From Chromobacterium haemolyticum (GTDB taxonomy: Bacteria; Pseudomonadota; Gammaproteobacteria; Burkholderiales; Chromobacteriaceae): a stretch of DNA of 64,000 nucleotides. Positions 35,893 through 44,367 of this stretch are shown piece after piece; position 1 is the first letter of the stretch, and each line of letters begins with the position of its first letter. The DNA lies in contig NZ_MUKU01000019.1 of the NCBI RefSeq assembly GCF_002081825.1, forward strand, positions 1 through 64,000, read 5' to 3'. The translations under genes were made by a program, and so were the position numbers. The notes beneath the pieces are model-generated. The model was not told where the DNA came from and did not search any database. It saw only the letters and a list, made by a program, of their open reading frames with translations.

Positions 35893-36438
35893 ATGGACGT
35901 TGGCGCGAGATTACGCATGGTCAGGGATCGTTTCGGGCTGTCTCAGCGGGAGCTGGCCAAGCGAGCCGGAGTCACCAACGGCACCATTTCGCTGATAGAG
36001 CAGAATCGGGTCAGCCCTTCGATCAGCTCGCTGAAAAAAGTGCTGGAAGGCCTGCCGATGACGCTGGCGGACTTTTTCACCTTCGATTCCGACCCGGAAC
36101 AAGCCAGAGTGTTCTACCAGGCCCACGAATTACCCAACCTGGGCAATGAGCAGATCCAACTGCTGCTGGTGGGCACCGCCCACGACAAACGCGACATCGC
36201 CATCCTGCGCGAAGTCTACGAAACCGGCGCAGACACCGGGCCGGACATGTTGACGCACGACGGCCAAGAGGGCGGCGTCATCATTAAAGGCAGTATAGAA
36301 GTGACCGTGAACAACGAGAGCCGCGTCCTGGGGCCGGGGGACGCGTATTACTTCGACAGCCGGCTGCCGCATCGCTTTCGCAATGCCGGGACTGAAACCT
36401 GCGAAGTGGTGAGCGCCAGTTCGCCGCCCACATTCTGA
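35893..36438 (+). CDS. puuR: XRE-cupin transcriptional regulator, PuuR-like
   Basis: The 181-residue protein has an N-terminal helix-turn-helix (GLSQRELAKRAGVTNGTIS) followed by SLIEQNRVSPSISSLKKVL. A C-terminal cupin barrel (about 105-178) includes GVIIKGSIEVTVNN and LGPGDAYYFDSRLPHRF. E. coli PuuR (185 residues) has the same layout and represses putrescine catabolism until putrescine binds. AGGA stands before the ATG. It diverges from the ald-puuD-puuA-spuC set and precedes puuC, so it most likely represses both. Its TGA stop lies at the terminus of a dispersed repeat. Confidence 0.85.
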   Translation: MDVGARLRMVRDRFGLSQRELAKRAGVTNGTISLIEQNRVSPSISSLKKVLEGLPMTLADFFTFDSDPEQARVFYQAHELPNLGNEQIQLLLVGTAHDKRDIAILREVYETGADTGPDMLTHDGQEGGVIIKGSIEVTVNNESRVLGPGDAYYFDSRLPHRFRNAGTETCEVVSASSPPTF

Positions 36439-36572
36439 GAACCTGTTTACGATCTACTGCGCGTCGGCGATACGGCGTTGAAACCAACTTCGAAATGCTC
36501 ATGTACCGTATGTACACTCCGCTTTCTCAGCTGTTTTCGCCTTGTCTCACCTTAGCTAGAGAGATCGTAGTT
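36439..36572 (-). repeat. Dispersed palindromic element, copy A (full length)
   Basis: About 134 bp begin directly at the puuR stop (CTGAG) with GAACCTGTTTACGATC and end with GATCGTAGTTCTGAG, so the ends are inverted and flanked by CTGAG on both sides. The interior (reverse strand) contains GAGACAAGGCGAAAAC, TGAGAAAGCGG and AGCATTTCGAAG, shared with copies D and F. The rest of the 326-bp gap up to puuC (36573-36764) shows only the puuC RBS AAAGGAGAGAG. Confidence 0.75.
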
Positions 36573-36764
36573 CTGAGAACCATTGAGAACAAGAAGCGCC
36601 GGCAAGACCGTATCCGGCGACCAGCAGGCCATAAGGCCAGGCCGGGGAGCTTTGCCCGCCGCGCCGGCTCCAAGCCCACGACAGACAACAAAGCAGTCAA
36701 ACCCGCGTCAAGCGATACCGGCGCCGCCAACGAACGGCGCAGGATCAATCAAAGGAGAGAGTAA

Positions 36765-38252
36765 ATGGCTAGAACGCATGCCGAATGGAAGCAATTCGCC
36801 GCTCAACTGAAGATCGAAGGGCGCGCCTTCATCGCCGGCGAGTACTGCGCGGCGCAAGACGGCAAAAGCTTTGCCTGCAACAACCCCGCCAACGGCGAGA
36901 AGCTGGCCGACGTGGCCTGGTGCGGCGAGGCCGACGTGGAGCGCGCGGTACGCGCCGCGCGTCAAGCCTTCGACTCCGGCGCCTGGTCCGGCCTGCCGCC
37001 GCGCGAGCGCGGCCGCATCCTCAAGCGCTTCGCCGCGCTGATCTACGAGCACGGCGATGAGTTGGCGCTGCTGGAAACCCTGGACGTGGGCAAACCCATC
37101 AGCGACACCCTCAGCGTGGACCTGCCCGGCAGCGCCTACTGCGTGGAATGGTTCGCCGAAGCCATCGACAAGATAGGCGGCGAAGTAGCGCCGGTGGATC
37201 CCAAGGTAGTGGGCCTGGTCACCCGCGAAGCCATCGGCGTGGTGGCCGCCATCGTGCCGTGGAACTACCCCATCATGATGGCCAGCTGGAAATTTGGCCC
37301 GGCGCTGGCCGCCGGCAACCCGGTGATCATCAAGCCCTCGGAAAAATCCCCGCTCACCGCCATCCGCCTGGCGGCGCTGGCTAAAGAAGCCGGCATCCCC
37401 AACGGCGTGTTCCAAGTCCTGCCCGGCGCAGGCGACGTGGGCAAGCTGCTGGCGCTGCACATGGACGTGGACTGCGTCGCCTTCACCGGCTCCACCGGCG
37501 TGGGCAAGCTGATCGCCGGCTACGCCGCGCAATCCAACCTCAAGCGCGTCTGGCTGGAACTGGGCGGCAAATCGCCCAACATCATTCTGCCGGACTGCCC
37601 GGACGTCGCCCAGGCGGCGCGCGCCGCCGCCGGCGGCATCTTCTACAATATGGGCGAAGTCTGCACCGCCGGTTCCCGCGTGCTGGTTCACCGCGACATC
37701 AAGGCGCGCTTCCTGCAGGAGCTGGAAGCGGCCGCGGCCCGCTACTACCCGCAAGACCCGCTGGACCCGGCCACCAATATGGGCGCCATCGTGGACCGCA
37801 TCCAGTACGACAAGGTGCTGTCCTATATCGGCAAGGGCGACAGCGAAGGCGCCAAGAAGCTGTTCGGCGGCAAACCGGCCCACGCGGATACCGGCCTGTT
37901 CATCGAACCGACGGCGTTTGACTGCCCCAGCGCCGACCTGACCATCTGCCGCGAGGAAATCTTCGGCCCGGTGCTGTCCGTCATTACCTTCGACGACGTG
38001 GAAGACGCCATTCGCATCGCCAACGACACAGAATACGGCCTGGCGGCCGCAGTGTGGACCTCCAACGTCAGCACCGCGCACCAGGTGGCGCGCCGCCTGC
38101 GCGCCGGCACGGTGTGGGTGAATTGCTATGATGAAGGCGGGGACATGAACTTCCCCTTCGGCGGCTTCAAGCAATCCGGCAACGGCCGCGACAAGTCGCT
38201 GCACGCGCTGGAAAAATACACTGAGCTGAAGAGCACGCTGATCAAGCTGTAA
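36765..38252 (+). CDS. puuC: Gamma-glutamyl-gamma-aminobutyraldehyde dehydrogenase
   Basis: The 495-residue aldehyde dehydrogenase has NAD-binding IVPWNYPIMMASWKFGPALA and IIKPSEKSPLTAIRLA, general-base Glu in WLELGGKSPNI and nucleophile Cys300 in NMGEVCTAGSR. The sequence is of the PuuC/KauB type, oxidising aminoaldehydes from polyamine breakdown with NAD(P)+. It would act on the aldehyde made by the transaminase encoded across the divergent promoter. Context (PuuR-like regulator upstream) supports the specific call; the broad ALDH activity is certain. Confidence 0.88.
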   Translation: MARTHAEWKQFAAQLKIEGRAFIAGEYCAAQDGKSFACNNPANGEKLADVAWCGEADVERAVRAARQAFDSGAWSGLPPRERGRILKRFAALIYEHGDELALLETLDVGKPISDTLSVDLPGSAYCVEWFAEAIDKIGGEVAPVDPKVVGLVTREAIGVVAAIVPWNYPIMMASWKFGPALAAGNPVIIKPSEKSPLTAIRLAALAKEAGIPNGVFQVLPGAGDVGKLLALHMDVDCVAFTGSTGVGKLIAGYAAQSNLKRVWLELGGKSPNIILPDCPDVAQAARAAAGGIFYNMGEVCTAGSRVLVHRDIKARFLQELEAAAARYYPQDPLDPATNMGAIVDRIQYDKVLSYIGKGDSEGAKKLFGGKPAHADTGLFIEPTAFDCPSADLTICREEIFGPVLSVITFDDVEDAIRIANDTEYGLAAAVWTSNVSTAHQVARRLRAGTVWVNCYDEGGDMNFPFGGFKQSGNGRDKSLHALEKYTELKSTLIKL

Positions 38253-38272
38253 ACCGCGTTTACAGCGCCACC

Positions 38273-38305
38273 GACAGGCTGCCCTCCGGCAGCCTGTCTT
38301 GTTTT
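38273..38305 (+). terminator. Terminator of puuC
   Basis: A perfect 11-bp stem (GACAGGCTGCC / GGCAGCCTGTC) with loop CTCC is followed by TTGTTTT. A second perfect hairpin just before it (38246-38266, GCTGTAAAC / GTTTACAGC) includes the puuC stop codon. Confidence 0.88.
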
Positions 38306-38331
38306 CATCCACCCTCGGCAAAGGATGCGCC

Positions 38332-39117
38332 ATGATCAAGTGCCTGACCGCCCTCCTCTGCCTTTACGCCGCCATGGCGGAGGCCGGTTCCGCAGCGCCC
38401 GCCTGCCCGGCGGAAGGACTGAAGATTGGGTACTACCCAACGACCACCGCCTATGAAGGCGGCAAGGGCTACGACGTGGACCTGGTCCACGAACTGGCGC
38501 GCCGGCTGGGCTGCAACATCCGCGAAGAGCGCGAATACCCGCGCTTGCGTGTGCTGCTGCTGGTGCAGCACGGCAAGCTCAACCTGGCCACCTCCACCAT
38601 CCCGTTGCAAAAGCGGCTGCGCTACGCCTGGGTGCTTCCCTATACCCGCGACCGCAACATGACCCTGCTTAACCCGGCGGTGCAAGGCAAGACGCCGGAA
38701 CAATGGCTGAACGACCCCAAGCTAAAATGGGGCGCCGTCATCGGCTACCGCAACAGCCCGCTGCAGGACTATTTCCTGCAGCAGATGGCCAAGCGAGACA
38801 AGCTGATCTGCGCCGCCAACGAAGAAGACCTGCTGGATATGCTGCGCAGCGGCGCCATCTCCGCCGCCTTCTCCCAACCCCAGATTTACGATCACTGGAT
38901 CAACGGCCAGCCACGCGGACGGCTGCAAGTCAAAGTCATGGACCCCTTCCGCGACAGCAGTCTGGAAAACGGCCTGGTGCTGTCCCACCGCAGCTTCAGC
39001 GAGCCCCAGATGCGGCTCTGGCGGACGGAACTGGACAAAATGCGCGCGGACGGCAGCCTGCAGCGCATTCTGCGCAAATACCTGAGCGAAGACAGCGTAC
39101 GCGGCATGCTGGAGTAA
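38332..39117 (+). CDS. Periplasmic solute-binding protein (family 3), orphan copy 1
   Basis: The 261-residue protein has a signal peptide (MIKCLTALLCLYAAMAEA). The mature SBP_bac_3 fold includes GLKIGYYPTTTAYEGG, GYDVDLVHELARRLGC, LNLATSTIPLQKRLRYAW and a C-terminal lobe with LQRILRKYLSEDSV. Such proteins bind polar amino acids for ABC importers or act in sensing. No permease or ATPase gene is near. The ATG at 38332 follows AAAGGATG. It follows the puuC terminator and precedes a clear paralog. Confidence 0.82.
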   Translation: MIKCLTALLCLYAAMAEAGSAAPACPAEGLKIGYYPTTTAYEGGKGYDVDLVHELARRLGCNIREEREYPRLRVLLLVQHGKLNLATSTIPLQKRLRYAWVLPYTRDRNMTLLNPAVQGKTPEQWLNDPKLKWGAVIGYRNSPLQDYFLQQMAKRDKLICAANEEDLLDMLRSGAISAAFSQPQIYDHWINGQPRGRLQVKVMDPFRDSSLENGLVLSHRSFSEPQMRLWRTELDKMRADGSLQRILRKYLSEDSVRGMLE

Positions 39118-39187
39118 CAATCGCTCGCATGCGGCAAGACCCATCGAATCCGGCTATAGCTAAACGGAACGCGTACGGGAGAACGGC

Positions 39188-39970
39188 ATGAAGGCATACT
39201 GGATGGCGCTGCTTTGCGGCGCGCTGGCATCAACGGCGGCGCTGGGCGATTCGCCCTGCCCTGCCGAGGGCCTGAAAGTGGGTTACTACCTGATGGGCGG
39301 AGCTTATGAAGAAGGGCGCGGCTACGATGTCGACCTGGTACACGAACTGGCCCGCCGGCTGGGCTGCAAGATCGCCCAGGAAGAAGCCTACCCGCGCATC
39401 CGCGTACTGAAAATGCTGGAGCACGGCCAATTGAACCTGGGCACTTCCACCATCCCCACCGCCGACCGCCAGAAATACGCCTGGATCTACCCCTACTTTT
39501 ACAGCAAGAACATGATTCTGCTGTCCAGCCGTGTCGCCGCGCGCACGCTGGACCAGTTGCTGGCCGATCCCGCCGTCAAATGGGGCACCATCCGCGGCTA
39601 CCGCCACAGCCCGGAACAGGACGCCTTCATCGAACAGCTGGCCAAGCGCGGCAAGGTGGTGATGGCCAACGACGAACACGACCTCTACGTCATGCTGTCC
39701 CAGCACATCATCACCGCCGCCTTCGCCCATCCGCACAGCTACGACCGCTGGCTCAACTCCCCGGCCCTGTCCGGACAGGTGGAGGTGCTGGACCTGTTTC
39801 CCGCCTCGGAACGCGTGGCGGGCGGGCTAGTGCTGGCCCGCAGCGACTTCAACCCGCAGCAGGCAGAGCAATGGCAGGCCCAGTTGCAGCAAATGATCAA
39901 GGACGGCAGCCTGCGCAAAATCCTTGGCAAATACCTCAGCCCCGACAGCGTGGCCCGCATGCAGCCCTGA
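39188..39970 (+). CDS. Periplasmic solute-binding protein (family 3), orphan copy 2
   Basis: The 260-residue paralog of the preceding gene has a signal peptide (MKAYWMALLCGALASTAALG) and shares GYDVDLVHELARRLGCKI, LNLGTSTIPTADRQKYAWIY and LRKILGKYLSPDSVARM. GGGAGAACGGC precedes the ATG. The pair arose by tandem duplication. Ligand-lining residues differ between the two, so their ligands may differ. No transport partners are in the window. Confidence 0.82.
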   Translation: MKAYWMALLCGALASTAALGDSPCPAEGLKVGYYLMGGAYEEGRGYDVDLVHELARRLGCKIAQEEAYPRIRVLKMLEHGQLNLGTSTIPTADRQKYAWIYPYFYSKNMILLSSRVAARTLDQLLADPAVKWGTIRGYRHSPEQDAFIEQLAKRGKVVMANDEHDLYVMLSQHIITAAFAHPHSYDRWLNSPALSGQVEVLDLFPASERVAGGLVLARSDFNPQQAEQWQAQLQQMIKDGSLRKILGKYLSPDSVARMQP

Positions 39971-40042
39971 CCCTAGGTCCAGCTTGCCGCCGGACGCAAA
40001 CGCGCGCGACACTGCGCTGTCTTCACTTCCCGGAGTTGACCG

Positions 40043-40666
40043 ATGAAAACCCTGAGCCGCCTCGCCCTGCTGCTGCCCTTGCTGGCCGCCTTCCCCGCCC
40101 ATGCCGCCGACAACGCCGACACCCTGCAAACCCTGGTCATGATGCGCCACGGCGAAAAACCGGAAGGCGGCTACGGCCAGCTCGACTGCAAGGGCTTCAA
40201 CCGTTCGCTGGCGCTGGCCAAGGTGCTGCCGCAGCGCTTCGGCAAGCCGGACCAGATCTACGCGCCGTCCACCGCCAGCCAGGCCAGCGACCCGGCCGGC
40301 ACCTTCAACTACATCCGGCCGCTGGCCACCATCGAGCCCACCGCCATCTCCCAGGGCCTGCCGGTCAACACCAATTTCGAAACCGCGGCCATAGACGGCC
40401 TGCAGCAGCAATTGATAGATCCGCTGCACCACGGCAAGCTGGTCTTCATCGCCTGGGAACACAAGCTGCTGCAAGTGCTGACCAGCAATATCATGCGCCA
40501 GTACGGCGGCAAGAACGGCGCGGACCAGGTGCCCAAGTGGGACAAGAACGACTTCGATGGTCTCTTCATCGTCACCCTAGACTACAGCCACACCCCGCCC
40601 AAGGCGAAGTTCCGCCGTGAGCAGCAAGGACTGGATCAATTGTCGTCCACCTGCTGGCTGCCCTAA
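40043..40666 (+). CDS. Periplasmic histidine phosphatase family protein
   Basis: The 207-residue protein has a signal peptide (about 1-22, ending AHAAD) and the phosphoglycerate-mutase-like RHG motif in LVMMRHGEKPEGG. The second catalytic His is not in an obvious GH motif; AWEHKLLQVL is the best candidate. The substrate is unknown. CGGAG precedes the ATG. It converges on azoR. Confidence 0.72.
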   Translation: MKTLSRLALLLPLLAAFPAHAADNADTLQTLVMMRHGEKPEGGYGQLDCKGFNRSLALAKVLPQRFGKPDQIYAPSTASQASDPAGTFNYIRPLATIEPTAISQGLPVNTNFETAAIDGLQQQLIDPLHHGKLVFIAWEHKLLQVLTSNIMRQYGGKNGADQVPKWDKNDFDGLFIVTLDYSHTPPKAKFRREQQGLDQLSSTCWLP

Positions 40667-40693
40667 TCGCGCCCCATACTCCGCCCACCCATG

Positions 40694-40725
40694 CAAAACA
40701 GCCGGCCCCACAGGGAGCCGGCTGT
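40694..40725 (-). terminator. Terminator of azoR
   Basis: On the reverse strand ACAGCCGGC and GCCGGCTGT pair around a 10-nt loop and are followed by TTTT. It lies 21 bp after the azoR stop, in the convergent gap with the phosphatase gene, which it may also serve. Confidence 0.75.
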
Positions 40726-40746
40726 CGCCATTGATGCTGCGGAGGA

Positions 40747-41355
40747 TTACAGCGCCAGCTTGGCGATGGCGTCCTTGGCCGCGTGGATGGCGGTGGCGCG
40801 CTTGTCTTCGCCCATATTCACCGCTTCGGCGCGGATAAAGGCCACGTCGTTCACGCCCAGGAACCCCACCACCGTCTTCAGGTAGTCTTCCTGGAAGTCC
40901 ATCAGCTGGCCTTGCTCGGTGCTGTAGACGCCACCGCGCGAGGACACCACGATCACCTTCTTGCCGCCGGCCAGCCCCACCGGGCCGTTTTCGGTGTATT
41001 TGAACGTGCGGCCGGACGCGGCCACGCGGTCCACCCAGGCTTTCAGCTGCGACGGAATCGAGAAGTTGTACATCGGCGCGCCGATCACCACCACGTCCGC
41101 GGCCAGGAATTCTTCAATCAACTCATTGCTCAGCGCGGCTTCGCTGCGCTGGGTGGCGGTCCAGTCCGCCTCTGCAGTGAAATTAGCGCCGATGATTTCG
41201 CCGGACAGGTGGGCGATGGGCTGGCTGGCCAGATCGCGGTAGGAGGTTTCCACATTGGCGTGGCGCTGGCGCAGGGTGTCGGCGACAACGGCGGTCAGTT
41301 GGCGGGAAACCGAGTTGGCGGCGAGGATGCTGGAGTCGAGATGCAACAGTTTCAT
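40747..41355 (-). CDS. azoR: FMN-dependent NADH:quinone/azo reductase AzoR
   Basis: The 202-residue flavodoxin-like enzyme has the FMN phosphate loop DSSILAANSVSRQLT, APMYNFSIPSQLKAWVDRV and VVSSRGGVYS, all standard for AzoR. It reduces quinones and azo compounds with NADH. The ATG at 41355 (GGA upstream) begins at the conserved MKLLHLDSS; a 37-codon upstream extension is dropped. It diverges from a LysR regulator across 109 bp, a common pairing in which the regulator controls the reductase. Confidence 0.92.
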   Translation of the reverse strand: MKLLHLDSSILAANSVSRQLTAVVADTLRQRHANVETSYRDLASQPIAHLSGEIIGANFTAEADWTATQRSEAALSNELIEEFLAADVVVIGAPMYNFSIPSQLKAWVDRVAASGRTFKYTENGPVGLAGGKKVIVVSSRGGVYSTEQGQLMDFQEDYLKTVVGFLGVNDVAFIRAEAVNMGEDKRATAIHAAKDAIAKLAL

Positions 41356-41464
41356 GGTCGGGTCCTTCGTGTCTTGGTAGAGAAAGTGATTGCATGATAG
41401 TTTTCCGCACCAATCCGCACTAGACTGCAAAAATCGGAAACATTGTTCCATCAGTGAGGCAATC

Positions 41465-42391
41465 ATGCAGGACCTGAACGATCTGCTCTACTTCGCCAAA
41501 GTGGTTGAGCACGGCGGCTTCATGGCCGCCGGCCGCGTGCTAGGCATCCCCAAGTCCCGGCTTTCCCGCCGCGTGGCGGAACTGGAACAGCGGCTGGGAG
41601 TGCGTCTACTGCAAAGGACCACCCGCCGCCTTTCCTTGACCGAAATCGGCCAACAGTACTACCAACACTGCCGGGCGATGCTGGAAGAAGCCGAAGCCGC
41701 CGACGAGGCCATCGCCCGCAGCAGCGCCGAGCCGCGCGGCCTGATCAAGGTCAGTTGCCCGGAACTGCTGTCCAAGACGCTGCTGGCCCCGGCGCTGCCC
41801 CGCTTCATGGCCCGTCACCCGCTGCTGCGGGTGCAACTGGACTCCAGCAACCGGCGCGTGGACCTGATAGAAGAAGGCGTGGACGTCGCCATCCGCGTGC
41901 GCAACTTGATAGAAGACAGCGCCAACCTGGTGGTGCGCCGGCTGGCCACCGCCCTGACATCCCTGGTGGCCAGCCCGGCCTTGCTGGCCGAACGCCCCGC
42001 CCCCAAGCATCCGGCCGACATGGCCGGCTGGCCGGCCTTGACCATGAGCCGGCCCGACGGCCGCGGCCAATGGGCCTTGCTGGACCAGGCCGGCCACGCC
42101 TACACCGTACAGATAGACAGCCCGAGGCTGATGACCGACGACCTGATCGTCCTGCGCGACGCCGCCATTGCCGGCCTGGGCGTGGCCGCGCTGCCGGAAC
42201 TGGTCTGCCACGAGGCGCTGCAGACAGGCCAACTGGTGCGGCTGCTGCCTGACTACGACATCCCTTGGGGCATCCTGCACGCCGCCTTCCCCACCCGCCG
42301 CGGCCTGTTGCCGGCGGTGCGCGTCTTCATCGACTTCCTCGCCACCGAACTGATTCCGCCGGATCACCCGGTTTATCAGCTGGCGCCTTAA
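41465..42391 (+). CDS. LysR-family transcriptional regulator
   Basis: The 308-residue protein has a winged HTH (DLNDLLYFAKVVEHGGFMAA, GIPKSRLSRRVAELEQRLG) and a periplasmic-binding-like effector domain (about 90-300). GAGGCAATC precedes the ATG at 41465; an upstream extension in frame is dropped. Divergent orientation to azoR suggests it responds to quinones or electrophiles and controls azoR. Its TAA stop abuts a short palindromic element that fills the gap to the convergent fmdB gene. Confidence 0.88.
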   Translation: MQDLNDLLYFAKVVEHGGFMAAGRVLGIPKSRLSRRVAELEQRLGVRLLQRTTRRLSLTEIGQQYYQHCRAMLEEAEAADEAIARSSAEPRGLIKVSCPELLSKTLLAPALPRFMARHPLLRVQLDSSNRRVDLIEEGVDVAIRVRNLIEDSANLVVRRLATALTSLVASPALLAERPAPKHPADMAGWPALTMSRPDGRGQWALLDQAGHAYTVQIDSPRLMTDDLIVLRDAAIAGLGVAALPELVCHEALQTGQLVRLLPDYDIPWGILHAAFPTRRGLLPAVRVFIDFLATELIPPDHPVYQLAP

Positions 42392-42438
42392 GGTCTGCTC
42401 AAAGTCTCGCGAGCTAGAGCGAGATCGTGAACAGGCTC
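42392..42438 (+). repeat. Dispersed palindromic element, copy B (short form)
   Basis: These 47 bp fill the whole space between the stop codons of the convergent LysR and fmdB genes. The left arm GTCTGCTCAAAGTCTCGC pairs imperfectly with the right arm GCGAGATCGTGAACAGGC around GAGCTAGA. It equals the two ends of the long form joined, with the interior missing. It may act as a bidirectional terminator. Confidence 0.7.
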
Positions 42439-42714
42439 TTAGCCCAACATCCACGGCCGCCGCCCCGCGACCCGCCTCTCCGGCGCGGGTGCCGCGACGG
42501 ACCTAGCGCACACGGGTTGGTGACAAGCGCTCTCATTGTGCGCCGCGGCTTGACTTGCCGCGCTCGGCAAGCACAGCGCCGGAGCCGACAGCAAGCGCTC
42601 CCGGCTGAGCTGGCCGCAACCGGGACAGGCGGCCGGCTCGGCACGCGCCGCCAGCGCGCGCAGCAGGGAGAACGGGCCGCAAGAGGAACAGCGATACTCA
42701 TAAACTGGCATCAT
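42439..42714 (-). CDS. fmdB: FmdB-type zinc-ribbon protein
   Basis: The 91-residue protein begins MMPVYEYRCSSCG and has a second CxxC (CPGCG), giving the four-Cys zinc ribbon of the FmdB family. The C-terminal half is low-complexity Ala/Ser/Pro. FmdB is named from the formamidase locus of Methylophilus, where it was proposed to regulate fmdA. It follows the formamidase gene by 7 bp, and GAGGATGCC precedes the double ATG. Confidence 0.82.
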   Translation of the reverse strand: MMPVYEYRCSSCGPFSLLRALAARAEPAACPGCGQLSRERLLSAPALCLPSAASQAAAHNESACHQPVCARSVAAPAPERRVAGRRPWMLG

Positions 42715-42721
42715 GGCATCC

Positions 42722-43945
42722 TCATTCCAGATCGTAGGATAGCGGCAAGGGCACGCCATCCAGCGGCTGCCGCATCGGCCCGCCGGCCTGTGGCCGGATA
42801 TCGAAATCGAAGATGTCCGTCGGCAGCCACAGCGTGGCGCAGGCATTGGGCACGTCCACCACCCCGCTGATATGCCCCTGCACCGGCGCGCAGCCAAGAA
42901 TGCTATAGGCCTGGGCGCGCGAATAGCCGAACTTGCCCAGGTACTCGATAGCGTTCAGGCAGGCCTGGCGATAAGCCACTTGCACATCCAGATAGTGTTG
43001 GCCGCCGTGCTCGTCCACCGAGACGCCCTCGAAAATCAGGTAGTCGCCGTGCCTCGGCGCCAATGGGCTGGGCTGGAACACCGGATTGCGGATACCGTAG
43101 GCCGCCATGCCGCCCTTGATCAGGCCCACCTTCAGATGGGCCCAGCCCGCCATTTCAATAGCGCCGCAGAAGGTGATTTCCCCATCCCCCTGGCTGAAAT
43201 GCAAATCGCCAACCGACAGGCCGGCACCGTCGATATAAACCGGCAGGAACACGCGGGCGCCCCGCGACAGGTCCTTGATGTCGCAATTGCCGCCATGCTC
43301 ACGCGGCGGCACCGTGCGCGCCGCCTCTTCCGCCGCGCGCCACGCCGTCTCCCCGCCCAACTGCCCCATATGGGCGCTGGGAGCGAAAGGCAAGTGCGCC
43401 ACCGCGCGCGGATTGTCCCGCAACAACTCGGCCTCGCGCCGGTTCCACTCCTCCAGCAACGGCCGACTGGGCAGACAACCTATCAGGCCGGGATGGATCA
43501 GCCCGGCGAAACGTACGCCGGGAATGTGACGGCTGCGGGCGTAAAGCCCCTGGAAATCCCACACCGTCTTTTGCGCATGCTGAAAATGCTCGCTGAGAAA
43601 GCCGCCGCCATTGCTGCGCGAGAAAATGCCGTTAAAGCCCCATTGGCGCTCCGGCAAAGCGCCAATGTCCAGCAGATCCACCACAAGTAGATCGCCGGGC
43701 CGTGCGCCGGCCACCCCCACCGGGCCGGACAAGAAGTGCACAATACTCAAGTCCAGATCGCGGATGTCGTCGGCGCAATCGTCGTTGCGCACACAGCCGC
43801 CAGTCCAGTCGTAACATTCCAGCACGAAGTCGTCGCCGGGCCGCACCCAGCAGGCCATTGGAATGTCCGGATGCCAGCGGTTGTGGATCTGCGGATTGTC
43901 ATACGGGGATTGATCGAGGTCGATCTTGATCAGGGTGGTCGCCAT
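42722..43945 (-). CDS. fmdA: Formamidase/acetamidase
   Basis: The 407-residue enzyme is of the FmdA/AmdA family: HNRWHPDIPMACWVRPGDDF, SGPVGVAGARPGDLLVVDLL, PGLIGCLPS, LPVYIDGAGLSVGDLHFSQGD and PVQGHISGVVDVPNAC. It hydrolyses formamide to formate and ammonia. GGAG stands before the ATG at 43945, chosen over a 93-codon upstream extension. It lies downstream of the formate dehydrogenase genes on the same strand, so its product formate can be oxidised by FDS. Confidence 0.9.
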   Translation of the reverse strand: MATTLIKIDLDQSPYDNPQIHNRWHPDIPMACWVRPGDDFVLECYDWTGGCVRNDDCADDIRDLDLSIVHFLSGPVGVAGARPGDLLVVDLLDIGALPERQWGFNGIFSRSNGGGFLSEHFQHAQKTVWDFQGLYARSRHIPGVRFAGLIHPGLIGCLPSRPLLEEWNRREAELLRDNPRAVAHLPFAPSAHMGQLGGETAWRAAEEAARTVPPREHGGNCDIKDLSRGARVFLPVYIDGAGLSVGDLHFSQGDGEITFCGAIEMAGWAHLKVGLIKGGMAAYGIRNPVFQPSPLAPRHGDYLIFEGVSVDEHGGQHYLDVQVAYRQACLNAIEYLGKFGYSRAQAYSILGCAPVQGHISGVVDVPNACATLWLPTDIFDFDIRPQAGGPMRQPLDGVPLPLSYDLE

Positions 43946-44133
43946 GGCTTGTGCTCCAGCACGATCGGGACCACGCGGGTCCCGCTTGCGAAAGTCCGCA
44001 ACCGGCTGCCGCCGACTGTGGCCCATCCCCGCGCCGGCGGCGCTGACGCCGCGGCGATGCGCGGCCTGCGCCGCGTTGTTTTCTTTGTCGTTGCGCAGCC
44101 CAGTAGGCCGTGCAAACCATCGTGAACAGGTTC
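43946..44133 (-). repeat. Gap with remnant of the dispersed element, copy C
   Basis: At the fdsD end of this 188-bp gap, the reverse strand reads TAA-GAACCTGTTCACGAT, the same stop-codon-linked terminus as in copies A, B and D (44119-44133). Further in, GACAAAGAAAACAACGCGGC faintly resembles the element's interior. The remainder looks degenerate, and no second terminus is clear. The fmdA RBS (GGAG) ends the gap. Confidence 0.4.
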
Positions 44134-44367
44134 TTAGCGCACCTTGCCGGGCATGTTCTCCAGACACGCCAAAGCCCGAGCAGCCAGCGGGGTCAGTCCG
44201 CTTGCCGCGCCGGCCGCGCGCCAATGCGTCAGCAGGCCTTCCCGCATGGCCGGCGTCCAGAAACGCCGCAGATGCTGAGCAATCTCGAACTCTGCGTCGC
44301 CACCCTGGGCGTCCTCGAAAAAACGCGCAATCTCATTAAGCATCTTCACCAGCGGTTCCGGCCTCAT
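44134..44367 (-). CDS. fdsD: NAD-dependent formate dehydrogenase, delta subunit
   Basis: The 77-residue protein is of the FdsD type (LVKMLNEIARFFEDAQGGDAE, IAQHLRRFWTPAMREGLL). In Cupriavidus and Rhodobacter the delta subunit is a small helical component needed for stable assembly or cofactor insertion. Its ATG overlaps the fdsA stop by four bases, so it is translationally coupled. Its stop codon abuts a repeat terminus. Confidence 0.88.
   Translation of the reverse strand: MRPEPLVKMLNEIARFFEDAQGGDAEFEIAQHLRRFWTPAMREGLLTHWRAAGAASGLTPLAARALACLENMPGKVR

Noticed and set aside
38246-38266. Hairpin GCTGTAAAC/GTTTACAGC at the puuC stop as another copy of the dispersed element
   Set aside because: It is a simple perfect palindrome that includes the stop codon but lacks the element's termini and interior blocks; it is treated as part of the puuC terminator region.
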